DNA of 64,000 nt from Planctomycetota bacterium (GTDB taxonomy: Bacteria; Planctomycetota; UBA1135; UBA2386), in the NCBI GenBank assembly GCA_016716265.1, contig JADJWQ010000001.1, positions 1,178,001 through 1,242,000 on the forward strand, read 5' to 3'. The notes beneath the pieces are model-generated. The model worked only from the letters and a program-made list of their open reading frames with translations, searched no databases and was not told the origin of the DNA. Positions within the stretch are counted from its first letter, which is position 1. The number at the start of each line of letters is the position of its first letter. Below, piece by piece: positions 1 through 8,903 of the stretch. The position numbers were made by a program, and so were the translations under genes.

Positions 1-2
1 AG

Positions 3-428
3 GACGACACGGTCCTGCTCGTCGGCGTCGCGGGTGCGTCGGGAGGGAGCGAGTTCACCGAGTTCGCGCGGTCGCTGCGCTACGACAACTCGTGGCGGAC
101 CTTCTTCAACCTACTCATGGTGTGGTCGATCCTGCTCGTGATCGGAGCCGCGCTGGTCAATCTCCTCCTGCACCGCCCGCTCGTGAACGGCGGTGCGCTC
201 GCGTTCTGGTTCTCGATCGTGTTCGGCATCGGCCGGCTCGCGGCCGCTGTGACGTGGCACGACGACGAGGCCATGGGCAGCATCCTCGGTCAGGTCGCGC
301 TGTGGGCCACACTCATGTGGATCCTCGCGCGGTGGTTCCGGACGCGGAGACGTTCGCGGCATGCCGCACGCACGGCGCCGGTCCTCACATATCGCCTCGC
401 GCCGGAGCACGACCCTGACGGGCAGTAG
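3..428 (+). CDS. Membrane protein, truncated at window start
   Basis: The frame is open at the window edge, so the N-terminus is missing; 141 residues are visible before the stop. A soluble stretch of about 35 residues is followed by three hydrophobic segments (around LLMVWSILLVIGAALV, AFWFSIVFGIG and LWATLMWILA), which suggests three membrane helices, and then by an arginine-rich tail. I do not recognise a family. An internal ATG at 117 exists, but the upstream frame has the same coding character, so I read this as the end of a longer gene. Its 3' end overlaps the convergent membrane gene on the other strand by 44 bases. Confidence 0.55.
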   Translation, partial: DDTVLLVGVAGASGGSEFTEFARSLRYDNSWRTFFNLLMVWSILLVIGAALVNLLLHRPLVNGGALAFWFSIVFGIGRLAAAVTWHDDEAMGSILGQVALWATLMWILARWFRTRRRSRHAARTAPVLTYRLAPEHDPDGQ

Positions 429-1416
429 CCCCTGCCGCGATGAACGACAGTAGCTGGTTGCGCAGGAACTGCCTGTATCGGCCCCCCGTGACCGCGTTGG
501 GTCGGACGTCCGCGAGGTAGAGCACGACCCGCAGCCCGGCGATCCGCGGCAGCCTCCGCCGGAGCGCGGCGAGAGCATCCGCTGCCAGCGGGTGGTCTCC
601 CATCGCCGCGACGCCGTGCATCAGGAGGATGCGCTTCGGCCCGACGCGCGACAGCGCCCACTCGAGTTCGGCCTCGAGGTTGTCGGTCGGGAAACTGGTG
701 TCGAGCACCACGAGCCGCGCCGCGTCGAGGCAGCTTCTCACCGCTGCCGGCCAGACGTCGGCCGGCACCCGCAATACGACGAGCACCCCGGACAGCAGCC
801 GCCATCGCGAGAGCCTCGCCAGCCGCGCTTCGACCTCCGCAGCCGAGCCGGTCCGGACGTGGCTGAGGCGACGGTAGAGCCACCGTGGCACGAGCCACAG
901 GCCGACCGCGGACAGCACCGCCACGGACGACAGAATCAGGGCGAATCCGGCCCATACCGGGATGCGCCCGCGAACCGCGGACGTCAGCTCGCTGAGCCCT
1001 CCCAGGCCCATCGCGAAAAGGAGGAAGAGCGGCACGAAGAGCGCGGACAGTCCCGCAAAACCGAGGATCCGCGAGCCCGGCACGCGGGGATCCTGCAGCG
1101 TCACCGGCGTGACGAGGTGCGCACAGGCGGAGAGCAGCACCTCGCGGGCGAGGTCTGCACCCGGATCCCGGCGCTCGAACTTCCGGAGCCACAGGAGCAC
1201 GTCGCCGGAGCCGCCACCCGACCAGCGGTACGCCGGCAGGACCAGGCTCACAGCGATCAGCAGGCTCATCGAATCGGGGAGCCAGGCTCGGCACGCTCCG
1301 TAGACAGCTGCTGCGGTCAATGCCGCTACCACCTTTGCGCGGAGAGCCCGCAATCGTTGCCGTCGACGAAGTCGCGGTACGTGGCTGCCGGACTCCAGCT
1401 GGTTGACGACGGTCAT
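385..1416 (-). CDS. Four-helix membrane protein with TIR-like cytoplasmic part
   Basis: 343 residues from the ATG at 1416, chosen because upstream residues in the same frame look non-coding (Arg/Ser/Pro-rich, no hydrophobic core). There are hydrophobic segments near residues 30-60 and two more around 120-190. The part after the first pair starts with a DVLLWLRKFE motif, and the C-terminal third has VVLDTSFPTDNLEAELEWAL followed by a strand RILLMHG. This alternation resembles TIR-like Rossmann sensor or effector domains and is echoed in the protein at 52.9 kb. It lies downstream of the CHAT-NACHT gene on the same strand, 390 bases away. A signalling or conflict role is inferred only. Confidence 0.55.
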   Translation of the reverse strand: MTVVNQLESGSHVPRLRRRQRLRALRAKVVAALTAAAVYGACRAWLPDSMSLLIAVSLVLPAYRWSGGGSGDVLLWLRKFERRDPGADLAREVLLSACAHLVTPVTLQDPRVPGSRILGFAGLSALFVPLFLLFAMGLGGLSELTSAVRGRIPVWAGFALILSSVAVLSAVGLWLVPRWLYRRLSHVRTGSAAEVEARLARLSRWRLLSGVLVVLRVPADVWPAAVRSCLDAARLVVLDTSFPTDNLEAELEWALSRVGPKRILLMHGVAAMGDHPLAADALAALRRRLPRIAGLRVVLYLADVRPNAVTGGRYRQFLRNQLLSFIAAGATARQGRAPARGDM

Positions 1417-1806
1417 GGTCGGGTGGTCGGGTCCCGACTCGTGCCAGCATCGAAGCTCCGCGGACGGCCGTCGCGTCTCCGAACGGACTCGCGGTACGGC
1501 GCGGAGCAGGGGACGAACAGGACGGTCTGGGGACGACCAGGCCGTGATCGAATCACAACGCCCGGGACTGTCGCAACGCAAGGACCGACGCGATCGGCCG
1601 ATGTGGAAACAGCTGGACGACCGGAAGGAAGCGAGCGATCGCGCTCCGAGTCACGACTTCGGGACTCGACCGCCGACGTGCGATCGGCGCGGAGGATCGA
1701 TTTCCGGCCAGTAGCCCGGGCCCGTTCGTGGACCGGCGCCGGCGTCCGTCGCACGGAGGGGCCAGAGAGGTCTCGTCGCGGTCGGCCGGGCGGTGCGTAT
1801 CGACGT
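1417..1806. other. Intergenic region, no gene seen
   Basis: 390 bases between two minus-strand genes. The overlapping short frames on both strands are Arg/Ser/Pro-rich and look like shadows. I see no convincing RNA, terminator or repeat. It probably holds the promoter of the membrane protein gene ending at 385. Confidence 0.4.
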
Positions 1807-4800
1807 TCACTCGATGGCGGCGCCTCCTTGGCAAGGGGTATCTCCACGTTCGGCACGGGGGTCGACGACCAGGACCGTCAGGTGGTCCCTCCGCCACTTC
1901 GCGACCATCTCGCCAGTGCCGCCGACCTTGCCGGACGTTCCGTCCCACACGCAGATCAGCATCGGCTCGTCGTCGTAGTCGCGCGCCTTCGCGCGCGCGA
2001 GGTCGGCGATGCGGTTGTTACAGCTGCGGAAGGCCTCCTCCTGTTCGCTCTCGAGTGCGGGGAGCGAACCGAGCACCTCGAGCTGAACGCGAGGGTGGTA
2101 GAGGACTCGCTGGAAGCGCGGCCGCCACGCTGGAAGCACCGAGGTGAGCGCGAAGTCCTCCGGCGGGAACGGCAGGATGATCTGTGCCTCGCCGCCGCAA
2201 TCCAGAAGGGCCTCGATGAACAGCAGATCCCCCCCGTCGGCGGCCTGGCTGAAGCCGAAACGCACGTCGTGCTCATCGAGGGTCTCGCGCAGCCGTCGGG
2301 CGACGTCAGCCTCGCTTTGCCGCGGGAACCTCGCCGGGCTTCGCCCCGGCCGGTCGATCATGTGGCCGGTGAACGCCGCGACGTTGCCGATGCCGAACGC
2401 CTGGTCGAGCGTGTTCCGCGGCTCGCCCAGCGCGACCAGATTCAGGCGCGCCTGCCTGCGCATGCTGGCATGGTCGCGGCGACGGTGCGGGCTCCGGGCG
2501 ACGGCCTCGCGGTACAGGATCCGCGAGCGTTCGATCTCGCCGCTCAGCAACTCGACCTCCGCGACCGTCGCGGCGTACCAGTGATCCCGCTTCTCCTCTT
2601 CGACCGCGTCGAGGACCTTGCGCACGCGCTGCAGGATCGCCTCGGTATCGTGCGCCACGCCCCTCCAGTGCTGCTCCCACACCGCGGTCGCCAACACGTT
2701 CACGCCGAGGTAGTAGCTGCCCGGGTCGCTGGCTTCGAGAAGGGAGAAGCCCTCGGAGTAGACCTCGTGGGCTTCGTGCAGCAGCGACTCCAGCTCAGGA
2801 TTGCTCCGGCCACCGATCACGCTGTCGACGAACGGGCGCTTCTTGATGCCGCCGAGGATCCCGTAGGTCTCGACGTCGAGCGCCCCCTCCGCCCGGAGTT
2901 TCTCGAGGAGCCGCTCCCCTTCCTCGACTTCGCTCTTCACGAGGGACTTTCCGAGCACCAGCGCGCGCAGCTGCGTGCAGCGCCGCGAGTCGCCAGCGTG
3001 CGAGAGGACGTCCAGCGCAGTGCGCTTCGATCCCCTCGCGATGAGCCGGTCGGCGAGCTGGATCAGCGCCTCGTGAGCCCCCCCCTTGACACGCGACGCG
3101 ACCAGCAGCGCGGGCTGCGTCCACATCTCGAGGCTCTCCGACGCCTTGGGCCCCTCCAGGAATTCACGCATCGCCGACCCTGGGGAGGCCGCAGCAGCCA
3201 GCGACTCCTGCCACCAGTGCTCCGCAGTGAGTGCCTCCTGCAGATAGCGGTGCGCGAAACGCCAGCGGGTCTCGCCCGGATGCCGGAGGAGCAGACCCGT
3301 GTGCCGGAGGAGCAGACCCGTGTGCCGGGCGATGCGCCACAGCAGACCAAGCTCGTCGGTCTTCGCGTCGAGCACCAGCGCGCTCGCTCGCTCGTCTTTC
3401 CGGATGATTGCGGTCAGGGTCTCCGTGTCGGCAACGAGCACGCCACTTTTCGTCATGGTCCACGCGATCGTCGCGAGCAGCTCGCGAACCTGCACGACGG
3501 GCAGCAGCGGCTCGTGCGGCTCCGCATCCTCGTAGCGATGTGCCAGGAGGTCGCCGATCATATCGATCAAGACATCGAGACGACCGTGCAGGGTGGGCGC
3601 ACCTTGCTGGAACAGCGCACGACTCACCAGGAAAGTAAGCATCAGCGGGTTGGACACCAACGGACCGTTGCTCGCGGAGATGTCCGCGAGCAGACCCGGC
3701 CCGTGCCGCTCGTCCGCTATGCAGCCCTCTCGTCGAGCGACGCGCATCCAATGCTCGACGAGCTTGAGCTGCAGGCTCCGATCGAGTTCGCAGACATCGA
3801 CAGGACGCCACTCGTCCCCGAACTCGTCGCTGTTGGTCATTTCACGGCATGCGACGACGAACGTGCACGCCTTCCACTGCGAGACGAGTGCGTCCAGCCG
3901 CTTCCGCGCCAGCTTGCGCGGGTCCGCCGGCAGCTCGTCGTAGCCGTCCGCGAGCAAGACCAGCTCGCCGGCTTGCGCACGGTGCCGCAACGCTGTCGCG
4001 AGCGCTTCGATCCCGATGTGCTTCTCGAGAGACTCGACGACCGCGTCGAATCGATGGTCGCCATCCCCCGATTCGCCGAGCCAGTCGCGCAGATGGACGT
4101 ACAGCGGCAGCCGCTCCGGCGTCGCCCGCAGAGCGAAACGCAGGAGGGTGGTCGTCTTGCCCGCTCCGGGTCCACCGCGCAGTACCCACAGCCGCTGCTC
4201 ATGGCGGAGCATCCAGTCGAAGTCGACGTGAACCGACCGAGAGCTGGCGGGCCGGAACTGGACCGGCACGCAGATCTCGCCAAGCTCCACGCGCAGGCCG
4301 GCCCCGTGGCGTGGCCTTATCCAGCCGAGGTCTTTCGCCAGCCGGCGGTGGTACTCGTCGAGCGCCTGCTCGTGCCTCGCCACGAACACGGCCGAGTCGC
4401 ACTGACTGCTGACGTGCTGGATCTGGAAGCGGCGAATCTTGTCGATTGCAGCGCGCGCTGCCTGCACGGCGTCATACACCCGGTTGCCTCGACCCCGCGC
4501 AAGCTCGCGCACTAGCCGACCGAGCGGTATGAACCAGTCGAACGGCTCGGCGAGTCCCTGCATAGCGACGACGTGCGGAGTCACGTTGAGCATGCGATTC
4601 GCGATCGACCCCGAGCTGCACGATATCGTGACGACCAGGCCGAGTAGCTTGCCTTCTGCGAGCGACTCGCGCACTTCGGCGTCGCGAACGTCCACGACCA
4701 TCCGACGCATTGAGGTGCGGTCCTCGTGGAGACGGAGCCGCAGTGCTGTCGCCTGCCTGGAGCCCTCGGCATCCGAGTGGCCGAAGAACACGACAGCGTG

Positions 4801-5556
4801 CGGCGGCTCGTTGACCGGGTCACCGCTCGCGTCGCGATCCAGGCTGCCGTTCCGGAGCAGCCGACAGAACGAGGGGACATCGCGGTAGACGTCTTGCACC
4901 AAGGGAGCTCGCCCGTCTGGCTCGCCGCCGCCAGTCAACAGGGGGCGCCCGCCCGCGTCGGTCACGACGTCGCACGCCGACGCCGCGACTCGCAGCTCGA
5001 CCGTCGCCTGGTACTCCGCGAGCTCGTTGCGCAGATTCGTCACCAGCTTCTGCGCCTCTGGCACGATGCGATGCCCCGGGTCCTCGAGCGACGTCAGTAC
5101 GAGCAGCACGCGCAACGGCGGCACGAGCAGGGGCTCGCGCGTCGTCGCACCGGTGTCTCCCGCGTCGTGCAGGCGCTGCAATGCACACGGGTACGGCAGC
5201 ATGCACTCCCAGGCGAGCTCCGCGGGGTCGCGTTGGCCCGGAGGGACGCCCGGCGGGAGTTGGAGGACGACGCGGCCGACAGGTGCCGGTAAGGAATGCG
5301 ACACGAGGAGGGACTTCAGCCGGCACGTGAGGACCCTCGGTAGCGCACTCTCGAGTGCGGCACCGTGCGCGGTCTGGGCCGCCTCGCCACCGAGCGCGCC
5401 GTGCTCGCGCAGGTCGGCGGCCTGCTGCCACAGCTCCTCCGGCAGCACCAACGGCACGAACGGCTCGTCGTCGTGGAGTGCGTCCCCTCGGCGCAGCCGC
5501 ACTTCGAACCCCGCGGCAGAGCTCCGGATCTCCAGCAAGACGTCCCTCTCGTCCAT
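1807..5556 (-). CDS. CHAT-NACHT STAND protein with TPR and SLOG-like C-terminus
   Basis: 1249 residues. An N-terminal caspase-like CHAT protease domain has the expected His-Cys dyad at H260 (FFGHSD) and C313 (ISCSSG). A NACHT-type STAND NTPase follows: Walker A GGPGAGKTTT at about 461-470 and Walker B LLADGYDEL at about 534-542. A helical TPR-like region fills the next several hundred residues. The final ~150 residues contain a GHMIDRPGR...DLLFIEALL...IILPFPPEDF pattern, known from the ends of TRAF-binding/DUF4071-type proteins and reminiscent of a SLOG nucleotide sensor. It starts 59 bases after the ExbB/ExbD operon and may be co-transcribed with it. STAND proteins oligomerise when their C-terminal sensor is triggered; cleavage by CHAT would be the output. 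The trigger is unknown. Confidence 0.85.
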   Translation of the reverse strand: MDERDVLLEIRSSAAGFEVRLRRGDALHDDEPFVPLVLPEELWQQAADLREHGALGGEAAQTAHGAALESALPRVLTCRLKSLLVSHSLPAPVGRVVLQLPPGVPPGQRDPAELAWECMLPYPCALQRLHDAGDTGATTREPLLVPPLRVLLVLTSLEDPGHRIVPEAQKLVTNLRNELAEYQATVELRVAASACDVVTDAGGRPLLTGGGEPDGRAPLVQDVYRDVPSFCRLLRNGSLDRDASGDPVNEPPHAVVFFGHSDAEGSRQATALRLRLHEDRTSMRRMVVDVRDAEVRESLAEGKLLGLVVTISCSSGSIANRMLNVTPHVVAMQGLAEPFDWFIPLGRLVRELARGRGNRVYDAVQAARAAIDKIRRFQIQHVSSQCDSAVFVARHEQALDEYHRRLAKDLGWIRPRHGAGLRVELGEICVPVQFRPASSRSVHVDFDWMLRHEQRLWVLRGGPGAGKTTTLLRFALRATPERLPLYVHLRDWLGESGDGDHRFDAVVESLEKHIGIEALATALRHRAQAGELVLLADGYDELPADPRKLARKRLDALVSQWKACTFVVACREMTNSDEFGDEWRPVDVCELDRSLQLKLVEHWMRVARREGCIADERHGPGLLADISASNGPLVSNPLMLTFLVSRALFQQGAPTLHGRLDVLIDMIGDLLAHRYEDAEPHEPLLPVVQVRELLATIAWTMTKSGVLVADTETLTAIIRKDERASALVLDAKTDELGLLWRIARHTGLLLRHTGLLLRHPGETRWRFAHRYLQEALTAEHWWQESLAAAASPGSAMREFLEGPKASESLEMWTQPALLVASRVKGGAHEALIQLADRLIARGSKRTALDVLSHAGDSRRCTQLRALVLGKSLVKSEVEEGERLLEKLRAEGALDVETYGILGGIKKRPFVDSVIGGRSNPELESLLHEAHEVYSEGFSLLEASDPGSYYLGVNVLATAVWEQHWRGVAHDTEAILQRVRKVLDAVEEEKRDHWYAATVAEVELLSGEIERSRILYREAVARSPHRRRDHASMRRQARLNLVALGEPRNTLDQAFGIGNVAAFTGHMIDRPGRSPARFPRQSEADVARRLRETLDEHDVRFGFSQAADGGDLLFIEALLDCGGEAQIILPFPPEDFALTSVLPAWRPRFQRVLYHPRVQLEVLGSLPALESEQEEAFRSCNNRIADLARAKARDYDDEPMLICVWDGTSGKVGGTGEMVAKWRRDHLTVLVVDPRAERGDTPCQGGAAIE
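3281..3322. repeat. 21-bp exact tandem duplication in the CHAT-NACHT gene
   Basis: Two adjacent identical 21-base units encode a doubled seven-residue block (HTGLLLR twice) in the helical region after the NACHT NTPase. The unit is a multiple of three, so the frame is kept. It looks like a recent slippage event. Confidence 0.9.
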
Positions 5557-5615
5557 ACGGTCCGGGACGGTACGCGACCTGCTCGGGCCCGACCATCAGG
5601 GAAAGCGCGCAGCGC

Positions 5616-6332
5616 TCACGTCGTCGACACCGACCGGACCACGAGGATCGGCACACCGTCGTGGAGCGCGGGTCGTACGGTCACCCGCTGCACGGTGCCG
5701 ATCGGGATGCGCTCGCGCGCGCAGTGCTGCCGCAGCGCCTCGCGCGCCGCGCGGTCGAGCGAGTCGTCCGTCAGCGCCAGCGCCAGGTCGGTGGCCACGT
5801 CCGGCGCGACCTGCAGCAGGCTGCGGGCGAGCAGGCCCCAGTGCTGGTAGCGGAGGCGCCGACCGTCGCCGCCGCGCTCCGGCAGCCTGAGGAACCACGA
5901 CGTCGCGTGCTCGAGCCGCTCTCCCACCGTCAGCCGCCCGGCAGCGTCGATGCGGACCGGCCACACGCTCGGCGGCTTCCGCGCCACGAGCACGAGCTGG
6001 AGTCGCATCGCATCGGCCAGCGTGATCATCGCGATCTCGTCGTCGGCATCGATGTCGACGACGAGGTCGTCGCGGGGCGTGCCACCCAGGCGCGCACCGT
6101 CGTCCTCCTCCGGAGCGTCGGCCGCGGGCGGCTGCCGGCCCAGCGCGGCGGCCGCCGCGTCCGGCATGACGAAGACGCCCGCGTCGCCCTTCTCCTTCGG
6201 TTCCTTGTCGGGCCGCGGGAGCGGCACGATCGTCTCCGACTCCGCGCGATCGAACGGTCGGAACAGCCACAGGTGCAACGCGGAGCTCGCGCCCAGCGCG
6301 ACGGTGGCGAACAGCACGACAACTGCCTTCAT
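5616..6332 (-). CDS. Membrane-anchored protein, last gene of the ExbB/ExbD operon
   Basis: 238 residues. The ATG at 6332 is preceded by a GAGGAG ribosome site and overlaps the stop of the ExbD-like gene as ATGA, which fixes the start. One N-terminal hydrophobic segment (residues 1-20, signal anchor) is followed by an acidic Pro/Ala-rich linker. A mixed alpha/beta C-terminal domain ends in RPALHDGVPILVVRSV, suggesting a protein held in the inner membrane with a periplasmic domain. I do not recognise the family. Coupling to ExbB/ExbD suggests it receives or transmits the motor's force, as TonB or OmpA-type partners do, but no TonB box-binding motif is visible. Confidence 0.7.
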   Translation of the reverse strand: MKAVVVLFATVALGASSALHLWLFRPFDRAESETIVPLPRPDKEPKEKGDAGVFVMPDAAAAALGRQPPAADAPEEDDGARLGGTPRDDLVVDIDADDEIAMITLADAMRLQLVLVARKPPSVWPVRIDAAGRLTVGERLEHATSWFLRLPERGGDGRRLRYQHWGLLARSLLQVAPDVATDLALALTDDSLDRAAREALRQHCARERIPIGTVQRVTVRPALHDGVPILVVRSVSTT

Positions 6333-6727
6333 CGATTCTCCTCGGGTCGAACGGCGATGCGGATGTGTACGAAGCCGGCGCGCCGGAGCTCGGCGAGCAG
6401 GCCGTAGAGCGACGCAACGACCGCATGAGCGTCGGCGAGGACCACGGCTTCGTCCTTGTCGCCCTGGCGCGCGGCACTCGCGCACTCGCGCAGCCCGTCG
6501 AGGGTGACCACGGTGCTGTCGACGGTGACCACGCCACCGGCGTCCATGCTCACGACGAAGCTGCGAACGTCCTCGGCGAGCCGCCCGTCGGGCCCAGGCG
6601 CGTCGGGCAGCATGATCCGGTCGTGCTGCAGCGCCTCGTCGAAGCCCTCCGCCATGACCAGCACGCTCCCGAGCATGAGGAACACGAGGTCGAACGCGCA
6701 GCGCGTCCAGATGGCGCGGCGGGTCAT
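6329..6727 (-). CDS. ExbD/TolR-like protein
   Basis: 132 residues: a short cytoplasmic start, one transmembrane helix carrying the characteristic membrane aspartate (FDLVFLML), and a periplasmic domain. In that domain GGVVTVDSTVV...DKDEAVVLADAHAVV...LLAELRRAGFVHIRIAV follows the ExbD strand-helix order. ExbD works with ExbB to convert the proton gradient into mechanical work in the inner membrane. Both ends overlap neighbours by four bases (ATGA), so ExbB-like, ExbD-like and the next gene are translationally coupled. It is slightly shorter than usual ExbD proteins (about 140 residues). Confidence 0.8.
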   Translation of the reverse strand: MTRRAIWTRCAFDLVFLMLGSVLVMAEGFDEALQHDRIMLPDAPGPDGRLAEDVRSFVVSMDAGGVVTVDSTVVTLDGLRECASAARQGDKDEAVVLADAHAVVASLYGLLAELRRAGFVHIRIAVRPEENR

Positions 6728-7134
6728 GGCCGACCTCCTACGCTCCGCGCGGTGACGAACAACACAGTCATCGCGAGAGCCGCGATGACCACTCCATAGC
6801 CGGTCGTGTAGAGCGCGGTCCGCAGTCCGCTGACGAGGAACCGGCGCGCATCGAGCTGACCGACGTCGTTCAGGCTGCACACGAGGCCGGCGACCGTGCC
6901 GTAGATGCCGCTCAGCGGTGCCACTTCGGTCGTCAGATCGAGGAGGCCACGCACGCGGCGCTCGCCCGGAGCCGGCGTCGACAGCATCCGGGCGAGCAGC
7001 AGGAACAACGCCGCGGCGACGGTCGCCCACGACAGGGCGACCATCCACCACATCAGGGCCGGCATCGCCTGCTCGTCGACGAGCCAACGCAGTGCGGCCC
7101 GCTCCGCCATCTGGATTGCGGCGTGGCCGGCCAT
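6724..7134 (-). CDS. ExbB/MotA/TolQ-like proton channel protein
   Basis: 136 residues from the ATG at 7134. It starts one base after the stop of the upstream gene, which argues against the longer upstream frame. There are three hydrophobic segments. The region VAPLSGIYGTVAGL and the later ALYTTGYGVVIAAL match the ExbB signature, in which a conserved GTV loop and a TT-x-G helix line the proton path. It is short for ExbB because the large cytoplasmic loop is reduced. It pairs with the adjacent ExbD-like gene to form a stator-type motor in the inner membrane. Confidence 0.8.
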   Translation of the reverse strand: MAGHAAIQMAERAALRWLVDEQAMPALMWWMVALSWATVAAALFLLLARMLSTPAPGERRVRGLLDLTTEVAPLSGIYGTVAGLVCSLNDVGQLDARRFLVSGLRTALYTTGYGVVIAALAMTVLFVTARSVGGRP

Positions 7135-7135
7135 G

Positions 7136-8080
7136 TCATCGCCTCGCAGTCGGCGGCGGCGAACCGGTGCGCGCCAGCATTGCGCGACGGCGCTCCTCGG
7201 GCGAGCGCGTCCGCGCCGGCGACGAGCCGAGGGCATCGCGGCCGCGGTCCATCAGCTCGCGGAGCTGGGAGGTCACTGCATTTCCGTTCTCGTCCGGGCG
7301 CACGATCATATCGGCCACTGCATGCAGCGAGCGGCTCACCTCGCGCAGGCCCTCGAGGTCTCGGCCCGACACCAGCAGCTCCTTCTGCAGCAGCTTCGAC
7401 GCGCGCATCGTGCGCAGCCCCTCGAAGCTGCTGATGTCGTTGGCGAAGTTCGCGTAGACGTCCTGGCGGAGCTGCGCCAACAGCGACACCGTTTCGGCCC
7501 AGATCTCGCGCTGCTGCTGCGCGAGCTCGCTGTCGCCGTCCGCACTGGCTTCGAGCAGGTCGAAGGCGAGCTCGAACAGCGAGCGCCACTCCTCGGGCGT
7601 GTCGGGCGCGAGGGCCAGCTGAGCCGCCACGCGACTGCGCGCGAATCGCGCTTCGCGCTGCGCCTCACCGGCCGCACCGGTGGCCCCACCGACGACCGAT
7701 GCGCGGCGCCACTCCTCGGTCAGCTTCCGCGACTGCTCCGTGAACAGCTTGCGCACGTCGGCCTCGTGCGCGAGGACCGCGTCGATCGCGGTCAGCACCC
7801 CGTCGGTCGACCGCGCGGCATTGTCCATCCGCTCGCGGTCCGACATGCCCTCCGCGGCGAGAGCCGCGTCGACCTCGCCGAGCGCGCGCTGCAGCGCCTC
7901 GACCAGCGGCGACATGCGCGACACGAGTTCCTCGCGCGCGGACTGGTCCTCCTCGAGGATCCTGACGACGTGCGCCAGCGACGTCGTCTGCTCGCCCTGC
8001 GGCGGCCGGGAACCGGCCTGCGCGGGGAGCGCCGCGGCCATCAGGACGGCCGCGGCGATGGCGGTGACGAGAGCCTTCAT
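7136..8080 (-). CDS. Secreted coiled-coil protein, member of a local three-copy family
   Basis: 314 residues. The ATG at 8080 overlaps the upstream stop (ATGA). A signal peptide with an Ala-rich core ends at about residue 22 (AQA-GS). The rest is almost wholly helical and rich in Glu, Arg and Leu, with a motif VLTAIDAVLAHE. It is clearly related to the proteins encoded at 8904-9788 and 40326-41285, which share the 'ALQRA..EVDAAL' and 'VLTAIDA' blocks. I know no named family. Its place in the ExbB/ExbD operon suggests a periplasmic partner of that motor. Confidence 0.7.
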   Translation of the reverse strand: MKALVTAIAAAVLMAAALPAQAGSRPPQGEQTTSLAHVVRILEEDQSAREELVSRMSPLVEALQRALGEVDAALAAEGMSDRERMDNAARSTDGVLTAIDAVLAHEADVRKLFTEQSRKLTEEWRRASVVGGATGAAGEAQREARFARSRVAAQLALAPDTPEEWRSLFELAFDLLEASADGDSELAQQQREIWAETVSLLAQLRQDVYANFANDISSFEGLRTMRASKLLQKELLVSGRDLEGLREVSRSLHAVADMIVRPDENGNAVTSQLRELMDRGRDALGSSPARTRSPEERRRAMLARTGSPPPTARR

Positions 8081-8490
8081 CGGACACCTCCCGCGTACGC
8101 GACGAGTTCGGGCGGCAGCGGCTCGGTCGTGCCGTCGATCAGCGCGCGCCACGCTGCGTCGTAGAGCTGGTCGCGCACCTCGCGCAGCTCGGCGAGCTGC
8201 TCGCCGGGGAACGTGCCGTTCGTGAGGGCGCTGCGGCGGATCTCGGCGACCAGCTCGCGCTGCCGCTGCTCCGCCCGGCGGAACTCGCCGATCGGATCGC
8301 TGTCGCGCTCCGGCGCGTCGGTGCGCGTCGGCGCCAGCTTCTTCAGCTCCTCGAGGAGGCGCTGCTCGAACGCGTCCTCCTGGACGAGGTCCGCGCCCGG
8401 CGGCTTCGGCGGCGCCGACTGCTCCGGCGCCCCGGCGCACGCGACGAGCGCGAGCGCGATCAGGCTGAGGAAGAGGGACTTCATGTCCAT
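8077..8490 (-). CDS. Small lipoprotein, first gene of the ExbB/ExbD operon
   Basis: 137 residues. A short hydrophobic signal (KSLFLSLIALALVACAG) ends in a lipobox with Cys18, so it is probably lipid-anchored. The mature part is charged and helical. The stop overlaps the next start as ATGA, making this the promoter-proximal gene of a five-gene operon running to 5616. No family recognised. Confidence 0.75.
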   Translation of the reverse strand: MDMKSLFLSLIALALVACAGAPEQSAPPKPPGADLVQEDAFEQRLLEELKKLAPTRTDAPERDSDPIGEFRRAEQRQRELVAEIRRSALTNGTFPGEQLAELREVRDQLYDAAWRALIDGTTEPLPPELVAYAGGVR

Positions 8491-8903
8491 CTACTCCTGG
8501 TTCGGGTTCTTGGTCGCCCGTCTCGCGCTGCGCCGCGCGGCGCAAACACGCGGTAGGGCTCTCGGACCTGGGCGAGCTCGCCGACCGAGTCCGCTGTCCG
8601 CTTCTGGATTGGGCAAACCCAGGAGCCTCGCGGATCTGTCGGATGCGCGTCCGAGTTCGCCATCCGCACGATCACGGCCGCGCGTGCTCCACCGCGTCTC
8701 CGGTCTCCGCAATACTCTGAAGATCCCCGGTCGGGCGGATGGCAATTGATCGCAGGATGGCGCTGCCCGGGCACGCTGCGGCAGCGTGGCCGCGGGCCGT
8801 GATGACCCGCGCCGGCTCCGCTGTGCGCCCGGTCGCACCCGCGCAGACGACGCGACCGGCGCGTACGGCGATGCCCGCTGCAATGGTGACGAGCGGCCAT
8901 GGT
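8491..8903. other. Intergenic region, likely operon promoter
   Basis: 413 bases between two minus-strand genes; the short frames here look like shadows. I see no repeat or RNA. By position it should hold the promoter of the ExbB/ExbD operon and the transcription end of the gene to its right. Confidence 0.4.

Noticed and set aside
592..4515. Very long plus-strand open frame (1307 codons) antisense to the CHAT-NACHT gene
   Set aside because: Arg/Pro/His-rich with no domain; it mirrors the minus-strand gene that has clear CHAT and Walker motifs. Long antisense frames are expected at this GC content.
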